From Forficula auricularia (lineage: Eukaryota > Arthropoda > Insecta > Dermaptera > Forficulidae): a DNA stretch of 64,000 bases. Each line of letters starts with the position of its first letter. Position 1 is the stretch's first letter. Positions 24,312-35,754 of the stretch are shown in pieces. The stretch covers positions 1,272,075 through 1,336,074 of the forward strand of contig JALMQS010000068.1 of assembly GCA_024734495.1 (NCBI GenBank), given 5' to 3'. The translations under genes were made by a program, and so were the position numbers. Below the pieces are notes generated by a model, which ran no database searches, was not told the origin of the DNA, and saw nothing but the letters and a program-made list of their open reading frames with translations.

Positions 24312-24479
24312 CAGTTGATTTTGGTAGGCGGTCACCGCGGTGAATACCGCTTCAGGAAAAACGAACGTTTTGTATTCATGTTGTTCTAAATCGGTGATTG
24401 GTGCATTTGCCGGTGACCCATCCGATCGTTTTACGAGGTGAATTCGAGGCTGATAGCGATGCATCGAATTCAACACCAA
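24312..24479 (-). CDS. T-box transcription factor (Tbx20 / H15-midline group), internal exon
   Basis: A 168 bp exon of 56 codons, in phase 0 at both ends. The acceptor is TATTTTTGCAG and the donor CTG, then GTAAGT. It begins LVLNSMHRYQPRIHLVKR and ends KTFVFPEAVFTAVTAYQNQL, core T-box sequence that contacts DNA and the dimer partner. It joins the exon at 30283-30556 in frame (GH, then LVLNSMHRYQ). The short variable loop (SDGSPANAPITDLEQHE) is where T-box subfamilies differ. The next expected exon, starting with ITKLKID-type residues, was not found between here and position 1. T-box factors of this group act in the nucleus in heart, nerve-cord and segment patterning; that role is inferred from the family. 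Confidence 0.9.
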
Positions 24480-24829
24480 CTGCAAAAATAAAGAAACAAT
24501 CAATACATTCATATAGGTATGCTCAAATTACCTACATGATATTTAGCTTTAGAGTTGAAATTTTAGTAAAATCACACATTATTAACTATAATTATGTATT
24601 TTTTGAACATAAATAAATAATACAATAAAACTAAGACGTTTCGATCAACTTATTCTGGGATTATTCTCAAGTATGAGCACCCACTCCGATTTTAGATTAA
24701 CTGATTTATTATTTACTTGTGTTTTATAATAGAAAAATTATTTTTTATTAACTCAGAATCACGTCACAGCTCTTTCAAACCCGTGTCATAATAAATTACT
24801 GTACATTTGATTCAGGGGATTAGATTGTT

Positions 24830-24945
24830 GGAGAATATAATCTTCGTGCATGTAGAACAAGAAGCCCGAGTTCAAATCCCTATTACTGCAAAAAATGAAA
24901 GAACAAGAAGCCCGAGTTCAAATCCCTATTACTGCAAAAATGTAA
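24830..24945 (+). repeat. Tandem pair with tRNA B-box-like motif
   Basis: The unit GAACAAGAAGCCCGAGTTCA, then AATCCCTATTACTGCAAAAA, occurs twice in a row with a period of about 43 bp. CGAGTTCAAATCC is a good polymerase III B box, and CTTCGTGCATG just upstream recalls an anticodon arm. A tRNA-derived SINE with a duplicated end is likely. Confidence 0.45.
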
Positions 24946-25799
24946 CCTACAATAATCTGGCTCCTACTCTAATACACACTGAATGATGCACAAACATATA
25001 ATCTTATTAAAAAACAATAACATAGAATCTTACTAGATTAACATTAGAGTCTGAATCAAATAATAATACATTTAAATAAAAACTTTTCATTAAAAATGCT
25101 CGCATTCTTTTGGGCTTCCGCATGCACTAAGAGAAGCTGGTGACATCATTACCCTGGCTTAGAGTGTGGTTTATTTAGATTCCTAACTCAACCAATCCTC
25201 ATAGTGCTCACTATAAGTTAAAAAAAGTAACCTACTTATTATATATTGCACAATTAAAAACTAGGATGAAAGAGTCTGCATCCTTTCTCGATTAGTTCTG
25301 GATTTATCCCAACTTATGTTGGTAAAGAATACAAGTTTTTAATTTACGTTGTTAATAACTTCGTTCAGGCTAGACTTTCCGAACATATTCGGGATCTTTT
25401 TGTCCAGTCTTCTCAACGACAAAAACAAAATTTCTCCTCCAAACCTCAAGCTGTTTTTTTGAATATTTTGGGGAATACACAATATATTCTGTGTTAAAAC
25501 ATGTTCGGAACTTCTACCGAAAATGAAGCTATGGTACCTATATATTTTTTAATTTCAAAAATCAACAAAGCCCAATTTTTTTCATCATTTTCAATTAAGT
25601 ATTCTCCATTCGCTATGTGGTTTTTAATGATATTTAAAGTTACACTCTGTTTAGTATTTTATAAAAATGAAATGATTTAATTAAATTTGATGAATATGTA
25701 GATTACAACTATCTAATTAGAGAAGTCGAAAATGATCTGAAGAACCTCCCCCGCTTCTCCAACTCACACTTCTACTACGAATCAAAAAAAAAAAGATTT

Positions 25800-26300
25800 T
25801 CTTGTCTCGTAAATGAAACCATCTGGCGCAACGCCCTCTGGCTCCGCGCTCTGATTAATGGACTAAACCGCCCTTAAAGATGAGCTTCAATGACATGAAC
25901 GTTAATTAAATCAAGCAGTTCATAAAACTTCCGTAGGACAAGTGCATCAGGAGCAGGAGGATCCAAGGCGGCTGGAGTTAGATCTGCAACGCGGTAGGAG
26001 ATAGATCTGCGGTGCGATTTCGAGAATCCGATATGCATATGAGTGGGTGACGTATGTGGAATGCAACCACCACCGGCGGCCAAGTCGAAATTACCATATA
26101 AATTGACCCCAGGATAATTGAAAATTAAATAAAATCCAACTCGGGAGAGATTAAAATAATACTCTATATACGGAGAGAGGCTTTGGTGTAACGAATCGCT
26201 CGGCCGATTAATTTGCTTTTTGCCAAGTTCGGATAACGGCCGGCGGGGCTTTTCTGAAAGCTGAAACATCGGAATATATAAGCCAGAAACATCACAGTCA
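25800..26300. promoter_or_regulatory. Intronic island, candidate enhancer
   Basis: About 500 bp of higher GC and complexity inside the T-box intron. It contains CTCGGCCGATTAATTTG, TAAT cores and GGCCGGCGGGGC. A minus-strand frame of 131 codons (25874-26269) is open across most of it but has no known domain and no splice context. A conserved intronic enhancer is the simplest guess. Confidence 0.3.
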
Positions 26301-26879
26301 ATCCATCAAACGCGGATATACAAACTCCTAACTAATTCCAAATGTTGCATAATTTTATTTCGGAGATAAAATGGAACCATCCATCGAATGAAATTCATTT
26401 GGCTGGCTCTTTCTAGGATCTGCCTGATGGACGGGGCATTTCAATAAAAAATATCAATCGAAAGAGAGAGAGGGAGACAAATGGAAAAAATCATCTTTCA
26501 AGTCTTTTTTTTCTTTATTACAAAAATTTTGAGAGACAGATAGATCATAAGAAATATCGTTTCGATTGGAATTTGCAATCAAAAATAAAATAAATTCTCG
26601 AATGGAATTGAAAGAAAGCAATTTTGGGGCTATTTAACGTTTGAGATTAAATTTTATTAAATTAAATTAAATATTAATTCAGATGTTGGAGGACAAAGTG
26701 AAAATTTCAAACATTAGATACGCTTTCCATAAATTTTAAATATGGTCTAAAGAGGGGTGAACTATTTGCGAAAATCAGCAACCGCTGGTAGCGTTATTTA
26801 CAGGGGATGTAAAACTATTATTCTTAATGGAAAAAATATTTTTTCCCGATTTCATAGAATAGATGTCAGGAGGTGTAAA

Positions 26880-27125
26880 TTTACATGTAATTATTTAAAG
26901 TAAAGAAAATTTTTTTAGAAACTTTTTAAAATTTAAAATATAAAATACTAGGTTGGTTTCAACATAAACGAGTCGTAGCTAAACAACCATCTGATCTTTT
27001 TATTTATGTGAAACCTACCTAGTGTTTTATATTTTAAATTTTAAAAAGTTTCAAAAAAAATTTCAAAATTTTCTTTACTTTATTTAAAATGTTTCACCAA
27101 GAACCCACACCATTCTCCCTTAATA
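26880..27125. repeat. Family B repeat, copy 2, with hairpin
   Basis: Shares both ends with the copy at 6.13 kb. The section 26918-27051 is a hairpin: AAACTTTTTAAAATTTAAAA, then ATACTAGGTTGG on one side, and CCTACCTAGTGTTTTATATT, then TTAAAAAGTTT on the other. The right end is CACCAAGAACCCACACCATT, then CTCCCTTAA. Confidence 0.75.
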
Positions 27126-27554
27126 AAACACGTAATTATTAATTAAATATATCTCTAAAAGAAGTCACGACAATTTGATTTTTGCTAATAGCAGTCAGTA
27201 TAAGAAAGAATATTCAGGATTTCAATGGTAAGATTTTTGAATGGATGGCTAAGGCCTCTCTTTATCTTTCTACCAGATGCCCAAGTGAATATGGTATTGC
27301 TTGGATTGATATATAATAAATCGTTATTTTAGATTATTTTATCAAGAAAGAGAATTTTAACGAAATGAGTCTTCTTATGGCGGGCTAATAGTTATAATTC
27401 CAAAGAGAATAGTAGATTGAGTTGAAAATCATAGCACCATTTTAAACAAATCTCTACATTTCAAATAGGAGAAAATAGTCCAGCAGACCTTTGACGTCAG
27501 ACTATTGATTTTGTTTTATGAAAATGATAAGAGAACGAGTTACACCAAAAAGGT

Positions 27555-27775
27555 GCAACACCTAAAGGCCTGGGTTGGCCCCTCCATCGTGAAAAGAAGA
27601 AGAAAGAATTTTATGGGCTGGGTGGGGGTCGAAGGTATCTGTGGATTCGGGTCTTAAATAGCTGAAGGTTATAAGTCGCGGGAAAGATGGTGGCAGGGAG
27701 CTGAGTTCCAGTCTTGGAGGTCATAGGGATAAAGAGTTGGCGAAAGCGCTTGTTCGACTTTTATCCAATTTGACA
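27555..27775 (-). pseudogene. Non-LTR retrotransposon fragment, end of reverse-transcriptase frame
   Basis: On the minus strand the last codons before the TAA at 27613-27611 read FPATYNLQLFKTRIHRYLRP. This is the conserved C-terminal tail found after the WNSLP motif of many insect non-LTR elements of the jockey/CR1 type. The WNS part lies in a neighbouring frame, so there is at least one frameshift. A short 3' untranslated part follows to about 27555. It is strongly 5'-truncated and dead. Confidence 0.7.
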
Positions 27776-28559
27776 GCGAAGGGGTGCTGGATTTGGACTT
27801 GAATTATCTGAATTAAATAAACTTTCGAAGTTTCACTTCTATGGTGTGATTTTACGAAAATACACACACACACTATTTTTGGAATTTAGTACTTTTAATT
27901 CCAAATTTATTATTAGCTATGGAGTTGGCCATCTCACTCAATTTTCCACCTAAAAGTGTGGCTTAGTGCGGTGAAACTTTTAACATTCTCCATTCATTCC
28001 ATTTCATTTATGTATTTCTATTTGCATAGACCATATTATGACTGCAGTCGATATTTTGATCTCCTAATCTCATCAAAGTATTCATTATGTATGATTATTG
28101 TTAAATTATAATATAATGTATCAGAGCGATGCATTTTTCATAATTATTTATTAATTAAATGTATATTACCTGCATTAGGGGTATAATTCGGACATTAGTT
28201 GCTTTTTGATAATATTCCGACAATTTTTTTTCTATTACGTGTGGGTAGATAGAAAGTTTCTTCTTGCTATCACTTTAACTCTATATATTTTCATATCAAA
28301 ATAGAACTTGCATATTGAATGGTAATGACAGATAAATAATAGGGTGTTTAGTTATTGCCATGTCAATTCAACGGAATCTATTTCTATTGTCTATTTCAAC
28401 GACATCATTGTGAGATAGAAAAAGACAAAATGGGGTGAAACTGGGGGTGCAAAACGGGGTAAAATTATGGCGTGTATTTGGTGGAAACGTTTCGTGTCTG
28501 GAAATGTTTCACCAACACCGTTGACGGATTTAATACATTAAACATCAAAGTTTTTTTAT

Positions 28560-28935
28560 TTTTTTTTTATTTGCTGCGTGTTGTTGTATTGGTCGGTTGA
28601 CACGCTATTGCCTCCCAACACCCCATCGGCCTCCCAACACACTATTCACCCCCTACCGTCACTCTAAGCCTTATTCGAAATTACAATTGCAATTAGAATC
28701 AAATGCCAGATCCGATATTGGCTGGATGCAATAATACAACCAATTATGCGATTTTAATACTTCACCATACCGGCCAATCAGGAGAATCGCAACATCATTT
28801 CTGTTTAATTATTATTACGGTCAATGAAGATTAAGTTAATCTATCCGTGGTCCATGGCACTTTCTTATACGGAATCAATCGAAGCCTATCCGATACGATT
28901 TCTGGGGTATTTTCAGCTTGATTACGATTTTAGGA
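28560..28935. promoter_or_regulatory. Second intronic island, candidate enhancer
   Basis: About 370 bp of balanced composition with a repeated CCTCCCAACAC motif and many homeodomain-type cores (CAATTATGCG, TTTAATTATTATTACGG, GTTAATCTATCCG). It has no open frame of note and no transposon ends. Lying in the T-box intron just before a hAT insertion, it looks like regulatory DNA. Confidence 0.3.
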
Positions 28936-28996
28936 TGCTTCAATTTTGGAAGTTGCAACCATTTACAATGGAAGGAAAGAATGACAGTATCTAGAA

Positions 28997-30098
28997 CAGG
29001 GGTGTCCAACGTTTTGGCTTACACGGGCCACATTTTAAGAAAAAAATTGTTTCGGACTGCGGATAAAATATTATAATTCTATTCATATTTGTTATTCAAA
29101 AAAGATAGTTAATAATTTTTTTTAGCTAATAGTGAGCTTCTAAGTTTACTTTTCGTAAAGATATTTTATACTTGAAAATAGATTCTCGTATATGTAAATA
29201 CATACCTACATATTTACAGAAAGTGATATTATGTATTAGTATTTGTTTATATTTTTTCCTGGCTAGATAATTAATATAAAATTCTTATGAAGAGACAATA
29301 TTCAATTTTTCTTTCAGATCAGTATCTAATTGTTGTTCTGTAGAACATTCAATCAGAAATTTTTTTGGAAATCTTGAAATCTAGTTCCAAATGAAAAATT
29401 TAAAATTACCACTTTTATTTTTTTGAAAACTAAATAGTAGATTTTCAGATTTCTTATTTTAAATAAAAACAATTATCAGGCCAAATTGTTGTGTTTTTCA
29501 GTATCTACATATTAATCTCAATGTTTTAAGGAATTTTATGACTTTATATTTGGCCATGAGTTGGACAGCTCTGGTTTAAATCGAATGGGATTAAAGAAGG
29601 ATATGAGGAATGATAATTTATTTTTTAAAAGGGTCACGGATATAATAATCCCTGACTATCCATTATCTATTGACATGTAAGAACGTGCATAGATCTAAAA
29701 GACAAGTCCTGACATGTTTTAGAAATTATCAATTAATTGTGATTGTTTTAGAAAACCCCAATTCTTTGTCTCCTTGATGTACTAGAACTAGAGACTTGGT
29801 TAGTGTCGTAGCATATGAATTACTGAAATAGTAAATATTTTAGAAAATGAAAATATGTAAAGAAGAAGAATTTTTAAATATTCGAAACTTCATTATTTTT
29901 TTATCTTATATAGTTGAGCTTGTAATTTTGCTTTTAGTGAATTTTATTCTTGTAGAAATGTACATTCATATTTCGAAAAGGGAAATAAATATATCTCTAC
30001 ATATAAATCTCAATGTTTTAAGGTAGTTTATGATTTTATGTTGGGCCACACTCATCGCAGTGCTGGGCTGCATGCTGGCCATGGGTTGGACAGCCCTG
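28997..30098. mobile_element. hAT element, 1102 bp, with perfect 8 bp duplication
   Basis: The ends are CAGGGGTGTCCAA and TTGGACAGCCCTG. They are flanked by ATCTAGAA at 28989-28996 and again at 30099-30106. No transposase is left. The right-end sequence occurs twice: GGCCATGAGTTGGACAGCTC near 29555-29574, and GGCCATGGGTTGGACAGCCC at the true end, each preceded by TCTCAATGTTTTAAGG. The element therefore contains an internal duplication of its own end or a nested copy. Confidence 0.9.
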
Positions 30099-30282
30099 AT
30101 CTAGAAAAATATTTTGGAGAAGGCTTTTGCAGACTAAGATTCATTAACAAACTAAAATTTATATACGCAAAAGTTAAAATTAGTTAATCTCTAAATAAAT
30201 TAACACATCAATTTACAGTAGGTATTTGTTCTCGTGTAGATGTAGCAATCTAAATAATCTTTGAATTTGATAAATTCCTTAC

Positions 30283-30556
30283 ATGTCCGTGTTTGTCCAT
30301 CTCGTTGTTGGTGAGTTTGACCTTCTCGAAGGAGACGACTTGTTTCCTCAGCTGTTCACCGGTGAATGGCGAATCGGGATGTAGATAGAGGCGACAGGGT
30401 GCGGGTGGATCCGCTTTACCGGCAACTAACCACGAAGACCGATGATAAGCGTATCGGTAGCGTTTGTTGTCCACCGGTACAATGTCCATTAGTACTCCAT
30501 ACCGTTGTTCTGTTCGGACGCCAGAAAATGATACGCGACATGTCGGGAACATTCGT
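30283..30556 (-). CDS. T-box transcription factor (Tbx20 / H15-midline group), internal exon
   Basis: A 274 bp exon with a good acceptor (TTTTTGTGTTCTAG) and a GTAAGG donor. It starts inside an Arg codon, reads [13 protein letters not shown], then [49 protein letters not shown] and [18 protein letters not shown]. These are the central strands of the T-box. [18 protein letters not shown] and [12 protein letters not shown] are closer to Tbx20/H15/midline than to Tbx1, Tbx2/omb or Tbx15-type proteins. The split Arg codon before RMFPT fits the usual boundary after GTEMIITKSG in this family. That preceding exon was not found up to 64 kb. Reading frame and splice sites are intact, so the gene is presumably active. 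Confidence 0.93.
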
Positions 30557-30839
30557 CTAGAACACAAAAATAGAAAAACATTTATTAAATTAAATAGAGC
30601 GTTAAATTGTTCATATAATGTGTGACAGAGAGTTGTGCAATTAATTAGTTGATTTTTCGAAAAAATTATGTAAAAAGTTTCGTTTTTCGTTAATTAATAT
30701 GGGTTTTTTAATCAAATGCGCTAAAATTGATGTTTTTAGCGCGAGCAATTGTTACTTTGTTAACATTCCAGACGAGTAAAAAATTGAGGTGTCTGAAGAG
30801 CTATTGAATGAATGTAGCTAGTAATAAATAAATACCTAA

Positions 30840-31350
30840 ATCTTTATTACTCGACTTTTTTAGAGGCACAAGTCCTCAGTGGCCAGTTCAACAAAACATC
30901 AATACAAATTAACTACAGAAATTAATAAAACATAAATACAAATCAAATACAAGAAATTAACAATTAACAAACAAAAAAAAAACAAAAAAACAAAATAGAA
31001 ATGTATCCTCATTAACAAATAACATTATCATAGATTCCCTTCAAAAGATAAAAGGCAATTTAAATTATTCCACGCAAAAACTCGATACCAGGAGTAAACG
31101 ACGCATTAGCCACCCCGACATTTGGCATAAGTTTTTGAGGAAACCTGGACAAAACCTTAACAAGGATAGTATGACCTCTCTCTACGTCAGGTAATCTCTG
31201 CTTGTGAGAACTAAATAAAATTTTTCACAACTCTAGGACATTAGGACTTGACAAAATTGTTAATTGACTTAAACATAGGGGGCAGAGGACTATAATACCA
31301 AGTAGTAACAGACAGACTATTCCACAAATCAATGCCAGAAATGAGCTGAA
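30840..31350 (-). pseudogene. Non-LTR retrotransposon 3' end, 5'-truncated
   Basis: On the minus strand, from about 31345, the frame reads ISGIDLWNSL, then PMFKSINNFVKS and a stop near 31251. This fits the C-terminal WNSLP ... FK region of CR1/L2-type reverse-transcriptase frames. About 400 bp of 3' untranslated sequence follows, ending near GTCGAGTAATAAAGATTTAG at about 30840, next to TATT-type repeats. Most of the element is missing. Confidence 0.6.
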
Positions 31351-32400
31351 ATTTGGCACACGTTTGTAATAATAAACTCCACTTTTGTGGATTTTGGTAG
31401 CTTTCTAGCTCAAACCGTTCATTGACAAAAACAAATTATAAAATTAGTATATTTTGCAGAGAATATTCCTAACGAGTCTTGGAAAAAAATTTCAGTTTAT
31501 CACCTTAAGTTCTGGTAAAGTAATATAAAAACACAGATTCTATAATAAAAAGTAAATGGATATAAATTTATTCTATTTCATTAATAGGAAACAAAATTTC
31601 TCGATCGATGGTGTCCATTGCCCCCAGTTTGCTGTGTCCTTTTACATCATGTTGCTTTTCACTCTCAAACCTTACAAACGAACGCATGTTTTTAAGCAGA
31701 GTCATCGTTCGTTGGAGATTATATTCAAATTGAAAAATGTCTTAAGTCTCGATAAAGTCAAGAAGGAACAAGTCGTCTAAACGGCTTAATATTTGTCAGC
31801 CACCATTATAGACGAGAGCTTCTTGGGTGGCCCCAATCCCAATGGAGACGCAGCTATTAGAAATCACTTCCAACATCCCAATAGAAATCCCATCCTATTC
31901 ATATTAAAATTTGAATAAGAAAAAAACATTTTAATTTTGTCAAATTCAGAATATCTCTAATGTTTTCTCAATTTCTGCTACTACGTGACAAGATTAAATT
32001 TTTATCAGATTTATTTGGAAAAGAATTAAGTTTATCAAAACTTGCTAAGTTCACTACACATTTTGATAACTTGATAATTTTTGCTTAAGCGAACGGTTTG
32101 AACTACAAAGCTGAAACTTGGCAAGAAGATGAATCTTTTTAAAATAATCTCATATACTAAATGTTATCAAATTAATATTTTTATAAAGAAATAGAGCTCT
32201 TTTTTAAGGAAATATATGTACTTAAAACCTCTTAAAAACACAATAAAATACAAAAATGTTAAAGTAAAGAAAATTTTTGAAAAATTGGAGGATAAATTGA
32301 AAACAAACTTTGCTCGCTTGCTATAACAACAAAACGAATTTTTCTATATCCAACCGGGTAATTGAACTCATGAGAAATAACAGATAAAATATTTATAGCT
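31351..32400. other. Stretch without recognised gene
   Basis: The plus-strand open frame at 31556-31780 (74 codons) has no known motif. CTCAAACCGTTC (about 31408) and GAACGGTTTGAACTACAAAG (about 32092) are inverted to each other and may be ends of a degenerate element. Confidence 0.35.
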
Positions 32401-32407
32401 AGAAAGA

Positions 32408-32740
32408 CTGATGATGAAGGTCAAAAGTACGAAACTATCGTCTCAAAGTAATAAATTATTGATATACATACATATTTATTTTTAAATTGAAAGTTTCTTT
32501 TTGCCGAGAGTAGAAGAATTTTTTGTCAATTAAAGGAGACAATAAAAGAGTGTGTCTTCTGCTGGAAAAATAAAATTTTTAATTTATTTATGTTTAATTT
32601 ATTCATCGTAATAAATAATTTAAAATAATTATTTGTTCAGCAGAAAACCTCTCTTTTATTGTCTCCTTTAATATTTATATTTATGTATGTGTTTATTTGC
32701 ATCAGGCAGTGGACAACCTCATTAATTTCTCTTTATGAAC
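32408..32740 (+). repeat. Family A repeat, copy with ribozyme-like motif and hairpin
   Basis: From left to right: CTGATGATG ... CGAAAC at 32408-32435, a hammerhead-type core arrangement; AAATTGAAAGTTTCTTTTTG followed by CCGAGAGTAG (32485-32512); a hairpin at 32531-32672 (AAAGGAGACAATAAAAGAG and CTCTTTTATTGTCTCCTTT); and TTTATTTGCATCAGGCAG, then TGGACAACC (32690-32725). The last part recurs at 39.05, 41.86 and 43.07 kb. The order of parts suggests one retroelement family, possibly Penelope-like. Confidence 0.6.
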
Positions 32741-32919
32741 ATTTTTTTTTCTTGGCCCAGATTATATTTTTTAATGACAAAGAACAAAAACAATAAATAA
32801 TTAAAACTACATCTTCAGTGATCAAGACTAGAAGAAAAAGTCGTATGTATGCACACTATTTTTTTATTCCGAAGTCTCGTTAATCATTTAATAAATAAAT
32901 CGCCTCATCATTGCATCCT

Positions 32920-33390
32920 TTTCGGACTACCGTGTAAAGTACCCTGAGGAAAGAGGAGAGATGCCTTTCTAATCAATTGGTCAAGAAACTTGGAAGTAAT
33001 TTGCATAAATGATACATAAGCCTGATTGAACTTTGCGATAATGCACAAGCGGGACTTTTCTAATGTCTAGCCCGATGATCGATTTCTCGCTAAATCGATG
33101 GATATCTCAAACGCGGTTGGTTTTCTTGTGTCTCTATAATTGAAACGCACACACGACAGAGGTTCACCCGGACATGACATACGACCGAAATGTCTTGCAG
33201 GAACATTCCAGTCACTTATTACTTTGCGATTGTAATTTCACCTCTCATTTCCTATCCCTTCCTCAGAATACCTTCCACTGAATTTATTTTTATCTCTTTG
33301 GTCTCCTGTTAATGAATTCATTTGGAAACCCAGGAAATGAAATGTCCAACATTCCGATGATGGATTGGTTGGATCGTGTCTCGTTAATAA
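32920..33390. promoter_or_regulatory. Higher-complexity island, candidate regulatory sequence
   Basis: About 470 bp of unique, balanced sequence upstream of the visible T-box exons. It contains CCCGATGATCGATTTCTCGC, a TGACATACGACCG patch and several TAAT cores. No open frame or transposon ends. Confidence 0.25.
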
Positions 33391-34059
33391 AATCAGGACA
33401 TAATTTAGAATTTTGAACCATTTTCAATAACTTAATTAATTTACAAGTATTCAAGGGTTTTTGATTAAATAACTATCCTAGACCAGTTTCGCTTCTTCTG
33501 AAGTTTAATATTTTTCACCTCCGATATAATTATAATGTATTTTTTCACGAACTCTCTTTTCCAGCGAGGTCTAAAAGTTTTATTTCTTTAAAAAATCATT
33601 CAGAAGCTTAAACAATCTGTCCTAAGAATATATGTTGACACAAATACAACCCAAGAGAAGCCTCACAGTTTGTTCTTCAATAAATTGTTCTACAAAATTA
33701 CAAATATTGTTTTTGGAGAAAAAACATTGACCTTTGAAGACTACTTTCAATGTTCAAGAATTTTGAATTTTAAATTTGTAACACTGATTGTCTTTCTATA
33801 AGCTTCCCATTATTAAAAATACTAAACACGTTATCAACCAATTTCAGAGATTAGATTTAGAAATTTTATAATTATAATGAATTTACAAAAAATTAACCAG
33901 AACATGTTCTTAGGTCTATGATTATAACGCCTTGCAAGTTATTATTAAAATTAGTTAGTTTAATAATAGTCAGACCATAAGCGAGATCCAAAAATGAATA
34001 AAGAAAGGATTAAAACTAATGAAATTCCATCTTCATATAAAAACTAAGCATTGGTTTTC

Positions 34060-34118
34060 GGGTCTTGCTATTTCAGTTGGTGTTAGGTGAAGGTCCCGAG
34101 TTCGGATCCCACAACCTA
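34060..34118 (+). repeat. tRNA-like B-box sequence, SINE remnant
   Basis: TATTTCAGTTGGTGTTAGG followed by CCCGAGTTCGGATCCC resembles a D arm and a T arm with the anticodon arm missing. It is not a functional tRNA. An AT-rich body follows. Confidence 0.35.
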
Positions 34119-34364
34119 TCATTTTGTCTTTTATTATACTCTAATTTAATTATTAGTATATTTCCTCGATTTCAAATTTATTTCCGTATAACTACTTTGT
34201 TAATTAATTAATCATTAGAGTTTGTGAACGATGGTATACTGTAAACATAGTTTCAACCGAAAAATATTTTCAAATTTCAATTATGTATTTTGTTATAAAA
34301 TTCAAAAGTTTTTTTTCTCGGGTGTTATCTCATATTCATGGATATTATTTGTGGTCCCAAAGAC

Positions 34365-34705
34365 ACTAACCAGTGCCCTTAATGCCCCGGCAGGTAACAA
34401 TAGAGGGCGAAGAGATATAGCTCATTGCTAATTCCAAAGCTGACGTTAATTTCGTGTCGGTTGCCATCGCGTTCCTACCTTCATTTGGCCCACGTGTGAG
34501 CTCGGCAAAACTTTGCACATAATTTCGGCAAATAATTCCACGACATCATGAAGCGTGGTAATGGCGCTCCTCGGCGCATATAAGATGTTCCCTTTTCCTA
34601 GTTCAATTAAAATGAATAAATTTTCACTGAATTTTCCTCAGCCGTGTCTCTCGTGGCAAAACCCAATTGCATATTAACAAGTTGGAAAACGGCCCTTTTC
34701 CACCA
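34365..34705. promoter_or_regulatory. Island with CACGTG and T-box half-site, candidate regulatory sequence
   Basis: About 340 bp of unique sequence with CACGTGTGAG at 34491-34500, which holds an E-box and a GTGTGA T-box half-site, plus TAAT cores. It has no open frame. It could be part of the T-box gene's control region, perhaps autoregulatory; this is inference. Confidence 0.3.
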
Positions 34706-35754
34706 ACTGTGCGAATTTCTGATTTGATTTTATTCTAATATGTAGAGACTAGAGGAATATCTCTTTCCGAATGTGTTTTATATAGCACCTCATTTATATA
34801 AATCTTTAACACCCGCAAAAATTTAATTACGGACAATTTGTTTTAGTTGTTTCTTATTATTATTACTATCAAAACAGACCACCTACACTCATACTCCTAA
34901 CTCAACCCAAGAACAAATAAATCAATAAATTTTGAGTTTCGAATGGTTTCTTAATTGACTATATAGATAAAATCCCAAATTTTGTATTTCTAGAACTCTT
35001 ATCAAAATAATTATTCGAATTCAAATAAAAAAACTAAAACAATAATTTATTTATTTTATCCCTTTGACTTAAAACTTTTCTAAAAGAAATTTAATTAGCC
35101 ATTCTTCCCTTATTCCACTTTTTTTAAACTCCAAATCTTTAAATTTGTTCGACTTAAAATTATAGTATAATTATTTTGCAATAATTTTAGAAGTTGAGTT
35201 TTGATATTTAGCTCCTTAAATCATTAATAAATAATTAAAATATTTGAAAGATAAGAGGGTAAGCTCAGAAAACCAAACTTTTTATGATAGGCAAGAGATT
35301 TAAAGCATTGCCATTCCTGCTACTTTAGATTGTGGGTTTTTATTTTGTACTATTCTCTTGAGTATAAAATTTTTTAACCTTTCAGAATATTACGAGTATG
35401 TATATTGAGTTCTAAAGTTTATCCAAAGAATGACAAAACAGCCCAATAATCTGAAATTTCATTTTTTTATATTAATCCTCCCTTCCTTGTATTCTTTATT
35501 TGTAAAAACAGAATCACATTCTCATATAAACCGCAAGTGATCTAGGCCAGTTTTATAATTAAACACCCTTGTATAATTTTACATAAAAAGTCCAAAAATC
35601 TTAATAATTTAAAATAATTTGACTTGCTTATAACAATTTTGGTATTGGCATATTCTATTAATCTATAATTTCTATTTCTTCTTTTTCTCTATTTGGTTTG
35701 TAGTTTTTATATTTTTCCATATATTTCTTGATGTGCATAATGAAATATCTAGAG

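Larger units (their letters stand above)
24313..30282 (-). other. Intron between the two T-box exons (24480-30282) and adjoining splice sites
   Basis: The intron proper is 24480-30282, 5.8 kb. It carries a tRNA-like tandem repeat (24.85 kb), a higher-complexity island (25.8-26.3 kb), a family B hairpin copy (26.9 kb), a non-LTR fragment (27.6 kb), a second island (28.6-28.9 kb) and a hAT element (29.0-30.1 kb). The two islands are the most likely regulatory parts. Confidence 0.7.

Noticed and set aside
24830..24945. Possible CRISPR-like array
   Set aside because: Only two units in direct tandem without unique spacers, in a eukaryotic setting. It is a tandem repeat.
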